Below are positions 1 to 7,076 of a stretch of DNA of 8,188 nucleotides, piece after piece; the first letter of the stretch is position 1, and each line of letters begins with the position of its first letter. This DNA comes from Pseudomonas sp. (GTDB taxonomy: Bacteria; Pseudomonadota; Gammaproteobacteria; Pseudomonadales; Pseudomonadaceae). The notes below the pieces were generated by a model. That model made no database searches and had not been told where the DNA came from. It saw only the letters and a program-made list of their open reading frames with translations. Location: contig DPSI01000207.1 in assembly GCA_003527165.1 (NCBI GenBank), forward strand, positions 395 through 8,582. Reading direction: 5' to 3'. Made by a program: the position numbers and the translations under genes.

Positions 1-2025
1 GATTTCTGGCTGCTGGGCATCACCTTCGTCGAAATCTCCGCGGTGAGCGCCGGGGTCGAACTGGTGGTGTCGATTCTGCGCACCCGCACCAACGGCATGG
101 CGCTGCACAAGATGCCGCTTTACGCCTGGTACATCCTGGTGATGGCGCTGATGATCGTCTTCGGCTTCCCGCCGCTCATTCTGGGAAGCATTTTGCTGGA
201 ACTGGAACGCGCCGCCGGTTTGCCCTTCTTCGACACAGCTAAGGGTGGCGATCCGGTGCTCTGGCAGCATCTGTTCTGGCTGTTCGGCCATCCCGAGGTG
301 TACATCATCTTCCTGCCCGGTGCGGGCATTGTCTCGACGCTGCTTCCGGTATTCTGCCAGCGGCCGCTGGTGGGCTATCGCTGGGTGGTGCTCGGCGTAC
401 TGACCACCGGCTTCCTCAGTTTTGGTCTCTGGGTCCATCACATGTTCACGGTGGGCATCCCGGCGCTGGCGCTGGGCTTCTTTTCGGCGGCGAGCATGCT
501 GGTGGCGATCCCCACCGGGGTGCAGATATTCGCCTGGATCGCGACGTTGTGGCTGGGCAAGCCGGTGTATCACGTACCGATGCTGTGGCTGGTGGGGTTC
601 CTGATCGTCTTCGTGTGCGGCGGCCTGACCGGGGTGATGGTCGCCCTGGTGCCATTCGACTGGCAGGTGCACGACACCCATTTCGTCGTCGCGCACATGC
701 ACTACGTATTGGTCGGCGGCATGTTCTTTCCGCTCATGGCCGGGCTGTATTACTGGCTGCCGCACTTCTCCGGTCGCATGCCCTCGGTGCGCCTGGGTCG
801 TTGGGGCTTCTGGCTGGTCTTCATCGGCTTCAACACGACCTTCCTGATCATGCACTGGACCGGCCTGCTGGGCATGCCGCGCCGGGTCTACACCTACGAC
901 ACTGGCCTGGGCTGGGACATTCCGAACCTGGTCTCGTCGATCGGCAGTTTCATCATGGCAATCGGCATCGGCACCATCCTGCTGGACATTGTGCTGCACT
1001 TCCGCTTCGGACAACCGGCAAAAACCAATCCCTGGAACGCCGACACGCTGGAATGGGCCACCAGCCTACCGCCGAGCCCGTACAACTTCGTCAGCCTGCC
1101 GGACGTCACCGATCGCCATCCGCTGTGGAAGGATCCGGGTCTGCCCCACAGCATCGCCCGCGGTGAGCATGCGCTGACCACCATCGATCACGGTCGGCGC
1201 GAAACCTGGGGCTCGGACCCGCTGAGCGGCAAGGTACGCGAGGTCATCCATTTGCCCGGCAATAGCTGGTGGCCGTTCGTGGCCTCGGTATTTCTCGCCG
1301 TGCTCTGCCTGAGCCTGTTGAACAAGGCGTATTGGCTGGCGCTCGCGGCCACGATCGCCGCGCTGATCGTGCTGTTCCGCTGGTCATGGGAGAACGGCGC
1401 GCACCCAGCCGCTGCACCTGATGCGCGCACCCAGCCGGACGAGCCACCGCTGCATTCACGCACCTTCGACGGCCCGGGATTGTGGGGCATGGGCGTCACC
1501 TTGCTGGCTAACGGCACCCTTTATCTGTCGCTGCTGTTCGGCTGGTTCTACCTGTGGACCGTATCGCCGGATTGGCAGGTTCCCCAGCAGTTCGATCTCA
1601 ACAGCTGGCTCATGCTGGCCAGCGCCATTCTTTTAACGATCGGGACCCTATGGATGCGGGTGATTCCGGCGCGGCTTCGCCGCGGCAACAGCTCCGGGCT
1701 GCTGGGCAATCTGGGCTTGGTTTCAATCGTCGCCATAGCGCAGTTCGGCACACTGCTGTGGGTGTTGCTGAGCGCCAACCTGAACATAACCGAAACCGCC
1801 CACGACGCGGTGGTTTTCGTCATCTTGGCCTACAGTCTGATCCATTGCGCCCTGGCAGCGATCTGCACACTCCTGCAGGTGCTGCGGGTGCACTACGGCT
1901 ACGTGGGTGAAAAGGCCCCCTACGAGCCGGTGGTGGTCGAGCAGCTCTGGTACTACAACCTGGGCGTGCTCTGGAGTGCCTACGCGTCGATCGTTCTGTT
2001 CCCGTCGGCCTGGGGAGGTGCCTGA
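1..2025 (+). CDS. ctaD: Cytochrome c oxidase subunit I-III fusion, 5'-truncated (aa3/caa3 type)
   Basis: Terminal oxidase core subunit of the inner membrane, which reduces O2 to water and pumps protons. The frame is open from base 1, so the start lies outside the window; 674 codons are visible, and roughly the first 190 residues, with one low-spin haem ligand, are missing. Seen here, in window residue numbers: GHPEVY with H97, E99 and Y101 (Cu-B ligand, D-channel glutamate, cross-linked tyrosine); the HH pair 146-147 (Cu-B); PTG at 172-174; VHDTH at 223-227 (Mg site); and AHMHYV with H232 and H234 (haem a3 and haem a ligands). The COX1 core runs to about residue 335. A soluble linker starting with an NPW motif at 343 follows, then a two-helix segment (about 421-462) and a subunit III-like domain (about 490-674). 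The residue after PTGV, normally the K-channel lysine, is Q175. The TGA overlaps the next ATG. Family assignment is secure; the exact oxidase subtype is inferred. Confidence 0.95.
   Translation, partial: DFWLLGITFVEISAVSAGVELVVSILRTRTNGMALHKMPLYAWYILVMALMIVFGFPPLILGSILLELERAAGLPFFDTAKGGDPVLWQHLFWLFGHPEVYIIFLPGAGIVSTLLPVFCQRPLVGYRWVVLGVLTTGFLSFGLWVHHMFTVGIPALALGFFSAASMLVAIPTGVQIFAWIATLWLGKPVYHVPMLWLVGFLIVFVCGGLTGVMVALVPFDWQVHDTHFVVAHMHYVLVGGMFFPLMAGLYYWLPHFSGRMPSVRLGRWGFWLVFIGFNTTFLIMHWTGLLGMPRRVYTYDTGLGWDIPNLVSSIGSFIMAIGIGTILLDIVLHFRFGQPAKTNPWNADTLEWATSLPPSPYNFVSLPDVTDRHPLWKDPGLPHSIARGEHALTTIDHGRRETWGSDPLSGKVREVIHLPGNSWWPFVASVFLAVLCLSLLNKAYWLALAATIAALIVLFRWSWENGAHPAAAPDARTQPDEPPLHSRTFDGPGLWGMGVTLLANGTLYLSLLFGWFYLWTVSPDWQVPQQFDLNSWLMLASAILLTIGTLWMRVIPARLRRGNSSGLLGNLGLVSIVAIAQFGTLLWVLLSANLNITETAHDAVVFVILAYSLIHCALAAICTLLQVLRVHYGYVGEKAPYEPVVVEQLWYYNLGVLWSAYASIVLFPSAWGGA
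2014..2018 (+). promoter_or_regulatory. Ribosome binding site for the 119-residue membrane protein
   Basis: GGAGG lies inside the last codons of the oxidase fusion gene, 6 bases before the ATG at 2025. Together with the TGATG stop/start overlap it fixes the start of the downstream gene and points to coupled translation. Confidence 0.8.
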
Positions 2026-2384
2026 TGAAGTACCGTCGCACCTCGGTCTTTCATCCCATGCAGATCCCGTTCGGGACGACCATCTGGAGCCTCTGGTTCG
2101 CCACACTGTACGGCTCGCACGCAGTGGCCTGCTCGATCGCGCCACCGGATCCCGATCAAGGCATTTTCAACTGGCTGAACGCCAGTTTCGGCGTGTTCAC
2201 CCTGATCGTGGTCGCCCTGCTGCTATGGCTGGGTCGCCGCTCCTGGAAATTGTCGCGGCCGCCCCATGATCTTGACGAACGGCAGGTATTCGTCACCAAG
2301 GTTGCATCGGGGATTCATTTCATCGCCGCGCTGGCGACGGTATTCGTCGGGCTGCAGCTGGCATTCCTGCCACCCTGCGTATGA
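2025..2384 (+). CDS. Small membrane protein of the cytochrome oxidase operon, function unknown
   Basis: A 119-residue protein I do not recognise by name. It starts at an ATG overlapping the oxidase stop (TGATG) behind a GGAGG ribosome site, so it is almost certainly made with the oxidase. Three hydrophobic segments are visible at about residues 17-37, 53-70 and 97-115. Positive charges at the N-terminus (MKYRR) and in the RRSWK loop at 71-75 suggest N-in topology with the second loop in the cytoplasm. This would place its two cysteines, C36 and C118, both near the periplasmic face. No haem, copper or catalytic motif is evident. By position it could be an accessory subunit (subunit IV-like) or an assembly factor for the oxidase. 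This is inference from operon context; the existence of the gene is well supported, its role is not. Confidence 0.85.
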   Translation: MKYRRTSVFHPMQIPFGTTIWSLWFATLYGSHAVACSIAPPDPDQGIFNWLNASFGVFTLIVVALLLWLGRRSWKLSRPPHDLDERQVFVTKVASGIHFIAALATVFVGLQLAFLPPCV

Positions 2385-2536
2385 GCGACGACGACCGAGA
2401 TGCAGAGAAAGCAGAAGCGCTGAAGCGGGACGAATACAATAGAAGGCAGCACGGAGCCGGCTTTGGAATGGGTACAACATCACCTCGGTCCGAGGGGCTG
2501 TCCGACCTTGGGCCTGGTTTCAGATTCGGCGGATAG
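2381..2536 (+). CDS. Possible small coupled ORF, 51 residues, charged and soluble
   Basis: An ATG at 2381 overlaps the stop of the membrane protein gene (ATGA), and the frame runs 51 codons to TAG at 2534-2536, two bases short of the convergent tusA stop. The predicted peptide begins with a very acidic and lysine/arginine-rich stretch (MSDDDRDAEKAEALKRDEYN) likely to be helical, followed by a glycine-rich tail (about residues 25-51). It has no membrane segment, cysteine pair or recognised motif. No Shine-Dalgarno sequence is visible before the ATG, so expression would rely on re-initiation after the upstream stop. The third consecutive stop/start overlap in the operon and the acidic start favour a real gene; short length, lack of a ribosome site and lack of a known family weigh against it. 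It may simply be 3' untranslated sequence. Confidence 0.35.
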   Translation: MSDDDRDAEKAEALKRDEYNRRQHGAGFGMGTTSPRSEGLSDLGPGFRFGG

Positions 2537-2538
2537 GC

Positions 2539-2790
2539 TCATTCGGTCTTCTTGCGAATCCAGTAAAGGTAGGTCCCCTCTTCGGCCTGTTGTTCCACCA
2601 GCTCGTGGCCGAGAAACACGCAAAACTTGGGAATATCGCGCTGGGTAGACGGGTCGGTTGCGATAACCTTGAGCAACTCGCCACCACTGAGCCCGCGCAC
2701 CTTGTTGTGCAGCATCATCACCGGTTCGGGGCAGTTCAGGCCGCTGGCATCAAGCACCGCGTCGGCAGACAGTTCAGCAGATTGAGACAT
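2539..2790 (-). CDS. tusA: TusA-family sulfurtransferase / sulfur carrier
   Basis: A small cytoplasmic sulfur-carrier protein of 83 residues, close to the family's usual 80 or so. In E. coli TusA takes persulfide sulfur from IscS and passes it to the TusBCD-E relay for 2-thiolation of tRNA wobble uridine. The diagnostic N-terminal motif is present as GLNCPEPVM, with the sulfur-carrying cysteine at C20 and the Cys-Pro pair that caps the first helix. The chosen start is the ATG at 2790, 6 bases from an AGGAG site; a GTG immediately upstream (2793) would add one residue but sits only 3 bases from that site. It follows rlmM on the same strand by 64 bases, likely as the second gene of an RNA-modification transcript. 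Paralogous TusA-like proteins serve other sulfur pathways, so the exact acceptor is not proven. Confidence 0.92.
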   Translation of the reverse strand: MSQSAELSADAVLDASGLNCPEPVMMLHNKVRGLSGGELLKVIATDPSTQRDIPKFCVFLGHELVEQQAEEGTYLYWIRKKTE

Positions 2791-2796
2791 CACAGA

Positions 2797-2801
2797 CTCC
2801 T
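2797..2801 (-). promoter_or_regulatory. Ribosome binding site of tusA
   Basis: AGGAG on the minus strand, 6 bases before the ATG at 2790. Spacing favours that ATG over the adjacent GTG at 2793. Confidence 0.75.
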
Positions 2802-2854
2802 AAAGCAAGGCGGCATTGTCGCCCAGACAGATCGTGCGGTCACCCGCCTGTGCG

Positions 2855-3904
2855 TCATAGCCGACGCAAATGGCAGGTCACTTCCTCGCGATCATGGTAA
2901 AGCTGCTTGCAGCCGATACTCGCCTTCACCCCTCGTTCGGCAAGCCCGTCGGCAACGCGTTCCAGCAGACGTTTCACCTCGGCGTAGCGTTGTTTCATCG
3001 GCAGTTTGAGGTTGACCACCGCCTCGCGGCAAAGACCTTCGCCGATCCAGGTTTCCAGCAGGGCGGCGTTTTTTGCCGGCTTCTCGACGATATCGCAGAC
3101 CATCCAGTCCACCGGCCGCTTCGGACGGAAAGCGAAACCGTCGGCCCGGTAATGGCCGACCAGGCCGGATTCGAGCAGCTCCTCGCTCATCGGGCCGTTA
3201 TCCACTGCCATCACTTCTATATCCCGGTTGACCAGCTGCCAGGTCCAGCCACCCGGTGATGCGCCAAGGTCTACGGCAGTCATACCGGGCGCCAATCGCA
3301 CATCCCATTGCTCACGCGGAATGAAGTGATGCCAGGCCTCTTCCAGCTTGAGCGTCGAGCGGCTCGGTGCCTGCCGTGGAAATTTCAGACGGGGAATGCC
3401 CATCGGCCACATCGCGCTGTTGTCCGCTTCGGCGATGCCAAGAAACATCTCGCGCCCAGTCTTGAACGTCAGCAGCAGACGCGGGCCCGAGCCACCTTCA
3501 TCCAGTCTTCCGGCCTTGGTCAGAGCCTTGCGTAACGGCGCTTCGAACTTGCGGCAGAAATTCGACAGTTCCTTGCCCTCGTTGGTATCCAGCACCTCCA
3601 GCCAGAGGCTGCCGCATACCGGGTAGGCCTCGAGCCGCTCGAGCAATACGCCGATTCGATCGGATTCCGGCAACGCCAGATGCTCGCCGCGCGCCCATTG
3701 GCGAGGGAAAATCAACCGAGCGAAGCGCAGACCATGCATCAGTCTCTGCGCCTCTTCTCGCTCGCTGCAAATGAACTCAGCGCAGGCGCTGTTCGGTTTC
3801 GCCTTGGCGTAGCCGCTCACACCAAGGCGGGCAGCCTGGTCGCTGATCTCGGCACAGACTTCGTTTTCGAAGCCAGGGCGGCAGTGCAGCAGCAATGTAT
3901 TCAT
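2855..3904 (-). CDS. rlmM: 23S rRNA (cytidine-2498-2'-O)-methyltransferase RlmM
   Basis: SAM-dependent ribose methyltransferase (formerly YgdE) that modifies C2498 in the peptidyl-transferase region of 23S rRNA. The protein has 349 residues with the start MNTLLLHCRPGFE. An N-terminal THUMP-like RNA-binding half (about 1-160) precedes a Rossmann-type methyltransferase domain (about 180-349). The SAM-binding motif VDLGASPGGW is at 211-220, the acidic VCDIVEKP segment with D271 at 269-276, and VNLKLPMK with K300 at 297-304; D271 and K300 are candidates for the catalytic residues of the 2'-O-methyltransferase class. The frame is open upstream to 4141, but the homologous start is the ATG at 3904, with AGGA 8 bases ahead; the extra 79 residues would run through the divergent intergenic region. 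It is divergent from acnA and upstream of tusA. Confidence 0.95.
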   Translation of the reverse strand: MNTLLLHCRPGFENEVCAEISDQAARLGVSGYAKAKPNSACAEFICSEREEAQRLMHGLRFARLIFPRQWARGEHLALPESDRIGVLLERLEAYPVCGSLWLEVLDTNEGKELSNFCRKFEAPLRKALTKAGRLDEGGSGPRLLLTFKTGREMFLGIAEADNSAMWPMGIPRLKFPRQAPSRSTLKLEEAWHHFIPREQWDVRLAPGMTAVDLGASPGGWTWQLVNRDIEVMAVDNGPMSEELLESGLVGHYRADGFAFRPKRPVDWMVCDIVEKPAKNAALLETWIGEGLCREAVVNLKLPMKQRYAEVKRLLERVADGLAERGVKASIGCKQLYHDREEVTCHLRRL

Positions 3905-3980
3905 GGTAACAATCCTGTAATCGGCGCGAAGCCGCATCAGCGCGGCGCGCTCTGCGACCAAAGCCGCGCATGATAGCCGA

Positions 3981-3994
3981 CTGGGGAACCCCAG
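3981..3994. repeat. Inverted repeat CTGGGG-AA-CCCCAG
   Basis: Perfect 6-base arms around a 2-base centre, located 77 bases upstream of rlmM on its strand and 213 bases upstream of acnA. It could be a dimer-binding operator or chance; the loop is too short for a full-length RNA hairpin, and no T-tract follows. Confidence 0.4.
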
Positions 3995-4046
3995 GCTTGG
4001 TGCCCCGGTCCAGTGAACAGTCAGCTTGGAATCGTTGCGGCCGGCG

Positions 4047-4058
4047 TATGGCGCCATA
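4047..4058. repeat. Perfect 12-base palindrome TATGGCGCCATA
   Basis: An uninterrupted self-complementary 12-mer about 150 bases upstream of the acnA start. Its form suits a symmetric protein-binding site. No known regulator motif is recognised. Confidence 0.4.
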
Positions 4059-4084
4059 AACCCGTGCCATTCGAAGCCTTGGCC

Positions 4085-4105
4085 CCAAATCCATCGCCAA
4101 TTTGG
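4085..4105. repeat. Spaced inverted repeat CCAAAT-N9-ATTTGG
   Basis: Six-base arms separated by 9 bases, about 100 bases before acnA. A second pair, CCATC/GATGG, is interleaved with it, so two alternative foldings exist. It could act as an operator or a leader hairpin for acnA; the function is unknown. Confidence 0.35.
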
Positions 4106-4194
4106 ATGGGCGACCAGCTTCATGGCGAAACGATTCGTCAAAGGCTAGCTTCAACAGACCGCTCCCTACCCAGTCAGCCCGACCGTGCGGGCAC

Positions 4195-4200
4195 AAGGAG
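4195..4200 (+). promoter_or_regulatory. Ribosome binding site of acnA
   Basis: AAGGAG placed 6 bases before the ATG at 4207. This decides the start against the in-frame ATG at 4102. Confidence 0.9.
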
Positions 4201-4206
4201 AGACGA

Positions 4207-6882
4207 ATGCCATCCCTGGATAGCCTGAATTGCCGTCGAAGCCTCGATGTGAACGGCAAAACTTATCACTACTACAGCCTCCCCGAAGCGGCGCAGCAGT
4301 TGGGCGACATCAGCCGCCTACCGACCTCGCTCAAGGTGCTGCTGGAGAACCTGCTGCGCTGGGAAGATGACGTCACGGTACGTGCCGACGATTTCAACTC
4401 GCTGGCGGTATGGCTGAAGACGCACACCTCCGAACGCGAGATCCAGTACCGCCCCGCACGGGTGCTGATGCAGGATTTCACTGGCGTCCCCGCGGTCGTC
4501 GACCTGACCGCCATGCGCGACGCGGTGGCCCGCGCCGGTGCCGATCCTCAGCGGATCAATCCGCTATCGCCCGTGGATCTAGTCATCGATCACTCGGTGA
4601 TGGTCGATCGTTTCGGCAATGACAAGGCATTCGAGCAGAACGTCGAAATCGAGATGCAACGCAACGGAGAGCGCTACGAGTTCCTGCGTTGGGGACAGCA
4701 GGCGTTCGACAATTTCCGCGTGGTACCGCCGGGAACCGGTATCTGTCACCAGGTCAACCTCGAGTATCTGGGTCAGGTGGTGTGGACGAAAGAAGAAAAC
4801 GGCGAAACCATCGCCTATCCGGACACCCTGGTCGGCACCGATTCACATACCACCATGATCAACGGCCTGGGCGTGCTGGGCTGGGGTGTGGGCGGTATCG
4901 AAGCGGAAGCCGCGATGCTCGGCCAACCGGTGTCGATGCTCATACCCGAAGTGATCGGCATGCGCCTGACCGGCAAGCTCAACGAAGGCGTGACGGCCAC
5001 CGATCTGGTGCTCACCGTCACGCAGATGTTGCGCAAGCATGGCGTGGTGGGCAAGTTCGTCGAGTTTTTTGGCCCGGGCCTGGATCATCTTCCGCTCGCG
5101 GACCGTGCCACCATCGGCAATATGGCGCCGGAATATGGTGCTACCTGCGGCTTCTTCCCCGTGGATCAGATCACCATCGATTATCTGCGCCTGACAGGCC
5201 GCGATCCGGACCGCATCGCGCTGGTCGAGGCATACAGCAAGGCCCAGGGCATGTGGCGCGATAGCAACTCGCCGGACCCTGTATTCACCGCCACGCTGGA
5301 ACTCGATCTCGGTCAGGTGCAGCCCTCCCTCGCCGGGCCCAAACGTCCGCAGGATCGGGTCTCGTTAGGCGATATCGGAGCCAGCCTCGATCTTCTTTTG
5401 GAGACCAGCGGCAAGATCCAGCAGGCGAACACAGCGGTGCCTGTAAGCGGCGAGACTTTCCATTTGAAACATGGTGCGGTTGTCATCGCAGCGATCACCT
5501 CATGCACCAATACCTCCAACCCGAACGTGTTGATGGCCGCTGGCCTGGTGGCGAAGAAAGCACTCGAGCGCGGCTTGAAGCGTGCGCCTTGGGTGAAATC
5601 GTCGCTGGCGCCCGGCTCGAAGGTGGTGACCGATTACCTGGAACGCGCAGGCCTGACGACCTATCTGGACCAACTGGGCTTCAACCTGGTCGGTTATGGC
5701 TGCACCACCTGCATCGGTAACTCCGGACCGCTACCCGAGGCAATCGGTCAGGCGATCACCGAGAACGACTTGATCGTCTCCTCGGTACTGTCCGGCAATC
5801 GCAACTTCGAAGGACGCGTGCATCCAATGGTCAAAGCCAACTGGCTGGCTTCGCCGCCGCTGGTTGTGGCCTTCGCCTTGGCCGGCACGACACGTATCAA
5901 CATGGACAAGGATCCGCTGGGCTACGACGAGCAGAACCAGCCGGTCTACCTCAGGGACATCTGGCCAACCAGCGCCGAAGTCAACGAGGCCGTGAGCAAG
6001 ATCGATGGTCAGATGTTCCGCACCCGCTACGCGGACGTGTTCAGTGGCGACGAGCACTGGCAATCCATTGCGGTTACCGCCGGCGATACCTATCAGTGGA
6101 ACAATAACTCCAGCTATGTGCAGAACCCGCCATTCTTCGAGGACATCGGCCAGCCGCCCGCGCCGCCGAAGGATGTCGAGAACGCGCGAATCCTCGCGCT
6201 GTTCGGCGACTCCATCACCACCGACCACATCTCACCAGCCGGTAACATCAAGGCCAGTTCGCCGGCCGGGCTGTATCTGCAGCAACTGGGCGTGAAGCCG
6301 GAAGACTTCAACTCCTACGGCTCACGCCGTGGCAACCATGAAGTGATGATGCGCGGCACCTTTGCCAACATCCGCATCAAGAACGAGATGCTGGGCGGCG
6401 AAGAAGGCGGCAATACGCTCTATCAACCCAGTGGGGAGCGCATGTCGATTTACGATGCCGCGATGCGCTATCAGGCCGAAGGCGTGCCGCTGGTGGTCAT
6501 TGCCGGTAAGGAATATGGCACCGGTTCCAGCCGCGATTGGGCCGCCAAGGGTACCAACCTGCTTGGAGTCAAGGCGGTGATTGCGGAAAGCTTCGAGCGT
6601 ATCCACCGCTCCAACCTGATCGGCATGGGTGTATTGGCGCTGCAGTTCGTGGGCGATCAGACCCGGCTGTCGCTGGGCCTGACCGGCAACGAGAAGCTCT
6701 CGATCAGTGGTTTGGGTGCAGACATCAAACCGCGCCAATTGCTGACTGTGGATGTAGAGCGCGCAGACGGCTCACGAGATAACTTCCAGGTGCTCTGCCG
6801 CATCGACACGCTCAATGAGGTTCAGTACTTCAAGGCCGGTGGCATTCTGCACTACGTGCTGAGGCAGCTGATCGCAGCCTGA
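4207..6882 (+). CDS. acnA: Aconitate hydratase A
   Basis: Cytoplasmic [4Fe-4S] enzyme interconverting citrate and isocitrate in the TCA and glyoxylate cycles. The protein has 891 residues, the same length as E. coli AcnA, and is of the AcnA/IRP1 type. Cluster ligands are visible as C433 in SCTNTSN and C499 and C502 in [12 protein letters not shown]. The substrate-site segment [13 protein letters not shown] lies near residues 214-226. The C-terminal swivelling domain carries [15 protein letters not shown] (from about residue 668), [19 protein letters not shown] and the [15 protein letters not shown] active-site loop. The start is the ATG preceded by AAGGAG; an in-frame ATG at 4102 would add 35 residues lacking family character. 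It is monocistronic: a strong terminator follows 24 bases after the stop. Other members of the superfamily (AcnD of the methylcitrate cycle) are less likely, since no prpB/prpC neighbours are seen. Confidence 0.98.
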   Translation: MPSLDSLNCRRSLDVNGKTYHYYSLPEAAQQLGDISRLPTSLKVLLENLLRWEDDVTVRADDFNSLAVWLKTHTSEREIQYRPARVLMQDFTGVPAVVDLTAMRDAVARAGADPQRINPLSPVDLVIDHSVMVDRFGNDKAFEQNVEIEMQRNGERYEFLRWGQQAFDNFRVVPPGTGICHQVNLEYLGQVVWTKEENGETIAYPDTLVGTDSHTTMINGLGVLGWGVGGIEAEAAMLGQPVSMLIPEVIGMRLTGKLNEGVTATDLVLTVTQMLRKHGVVGKFVEFFGPGLDHLPLADRATIGNMAPEYGATCGFFPVDQITIDYLRLTGRDPDRIALVEAYSKAQGMWRDSNSPDPVFTATLELDLGQVQPSLAGPKRPQDRVSLGDIGASLDLLLETSGKIQQANTAVPVSGETFHLKHGAVVIAAITSCTNTSNPNVLMAAGLVAKKALERGLKRAPWVKSSLAPGSKVVTDYLERAGLTTYLDQLGFNLVGYGCTTCIGNSGPLPEAIGQAITENDLIVSSVLSGNRNFEGRVHPMVKANWLASPPLVVAFALAGTTRINMDKDPLGYDEQNQPVYLRDIWPTSAEVNEAVSKIDGQMFRTRYADVFSGDEHWQSIAVTAGDTYQWNNNSSYVQNPPFFEDIGQPPAPPKDVENARILALFGDSITTDHISPAGNIKASSPAGLYLQQLGVKPEDFNSYGSRRGNHEVMMRGTFANIRIKNEMLGGEEGGNTLYQPSGERMSIYDAAMRYQAEGVPLVVIAGKEYGTGSSRDWAAKGTNLLGVKAVIAESFERIHRSNLIGMGVLALQFVGDQTRLSLGLTGNEKLSISGLGADIKPRQLLTVDVERADGSRDNFQVLCRIDTLNEVQYFKAGGILHYVLRQLIAA

Positions 6883-6905
6883 GTCGCGCGCCAAGCGCCA
6901 CCATT

Positions 6906-6940
6906 ACGCTCGCTCGCAGCGCTGCTGCAGCGGGCGTTTT
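6906..6940 (+). terminator. Rho-independent terminator of acnA
   Basis: A 9-base stem (ACGCTCGCT with AGCGGGCGT, including one G-U pair) continues, after a single bulged C, into a 5-base inner stem (GCAGC with GCTGC) around a 3-base loop, followed at once by TTTT and a further T-rich stretch. It lies 24 bases after the acnA stop and isolates acnA from aer. Confidence 0.88.
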
Positions 6941-6974
6941 GCTTTGCGATGGATGGCCATCTGTCGTTCGATAT

Positions 6975-7001
6975 TCAACTAATCGCATTGCCTGCCGTTA
7001 G
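6975..7001 (+). promoter_or_regulatory. Sigma-28 (FliA)-like promoter of aer
   Basis: TCAA, 15 bases, then GCCGTTAG, against the enterobacterial/pseudomonad flagellar sigma consensus TAAA-N15-GCCGATAA: 9 of 12 consensus positions match and the spacing is exact. It lies between the acnA terminator and the aer start, leaving a leader of about 70 bases. FliA control of chemoreceptor genes, including aer in E. coli, is established; its use here is inferred. Confidence 0.65.
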
Positions 7002-7076
7002 ACACACATACCGGTCACCGACCGCATGACAATAACAACTCGCACCAAGTCACCTTCCAATCGCCAGGCGTATCTC

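Larger units (their letters stand above)
3905..4206. other. Divergent intergenic region between rlmM and acnA
   Basis: A 302-base gap between two divergently transcribed genes that must carry the promoters for both. I see no convincing -35/-10 pair on either strand. Three short inverted repeats are present: 14 bases at 3981-3994, 12 bases at 4047-4058 and a spaced repeat at 4085-4105. Open frames run into the region from both genes, but they lack homologous character and ribosome sites. Confidence 0.7.

Noticed and set aside
549..1166. 205-codon frame within the oxidase gene, other frame
   Set aside because: Arginine/histidine-rich shadow translation of the COX1 core; no domain character.
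1723..2145. 140-codon frame antisense to the oxidase end
   Set aside because: Spans the junction of two well-supported genes on the other strand, with no domain character.
2487..2499. CCTCG-GTC-CGAGG hairpin near the convergent junction as a terminator
   Set aside because: Only 5 base pairs and no T-tract on either side; it lies inside the possible 51-residue ORF.
3905..4141. 79-residue N-terminal extension of rlmM
   Set aside because: The family start MNTLLLHCRPGFE is at 3904 with AGGA upstream; the extension runs through the divergent promoter region.
4102..4206. 35-residue N-terminal extension of acnA
   Set aside because: The ATG at 4207 has an ideal AAGGAG site and gives the expected 891 residues.
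4689..5264. 191-codon frame inside acnA
   Set aside because: Shadow of the conserved acnA frame, with no ribosome site or family resemblance.
5731..6228. 165-codon frame antisense to acnA
   Set aside because: Opposite conserved aconitase sequence; no supporting signals.
7026..7076. 17-residue N-terminal extension of aer
   Set aside because: The Pseudomonas Aer start and the E. coli-equivalent residue numbering both fit the ATG at 7077; the extension would add an unconserved segment. The weak ribosome site leaves slight doubt.
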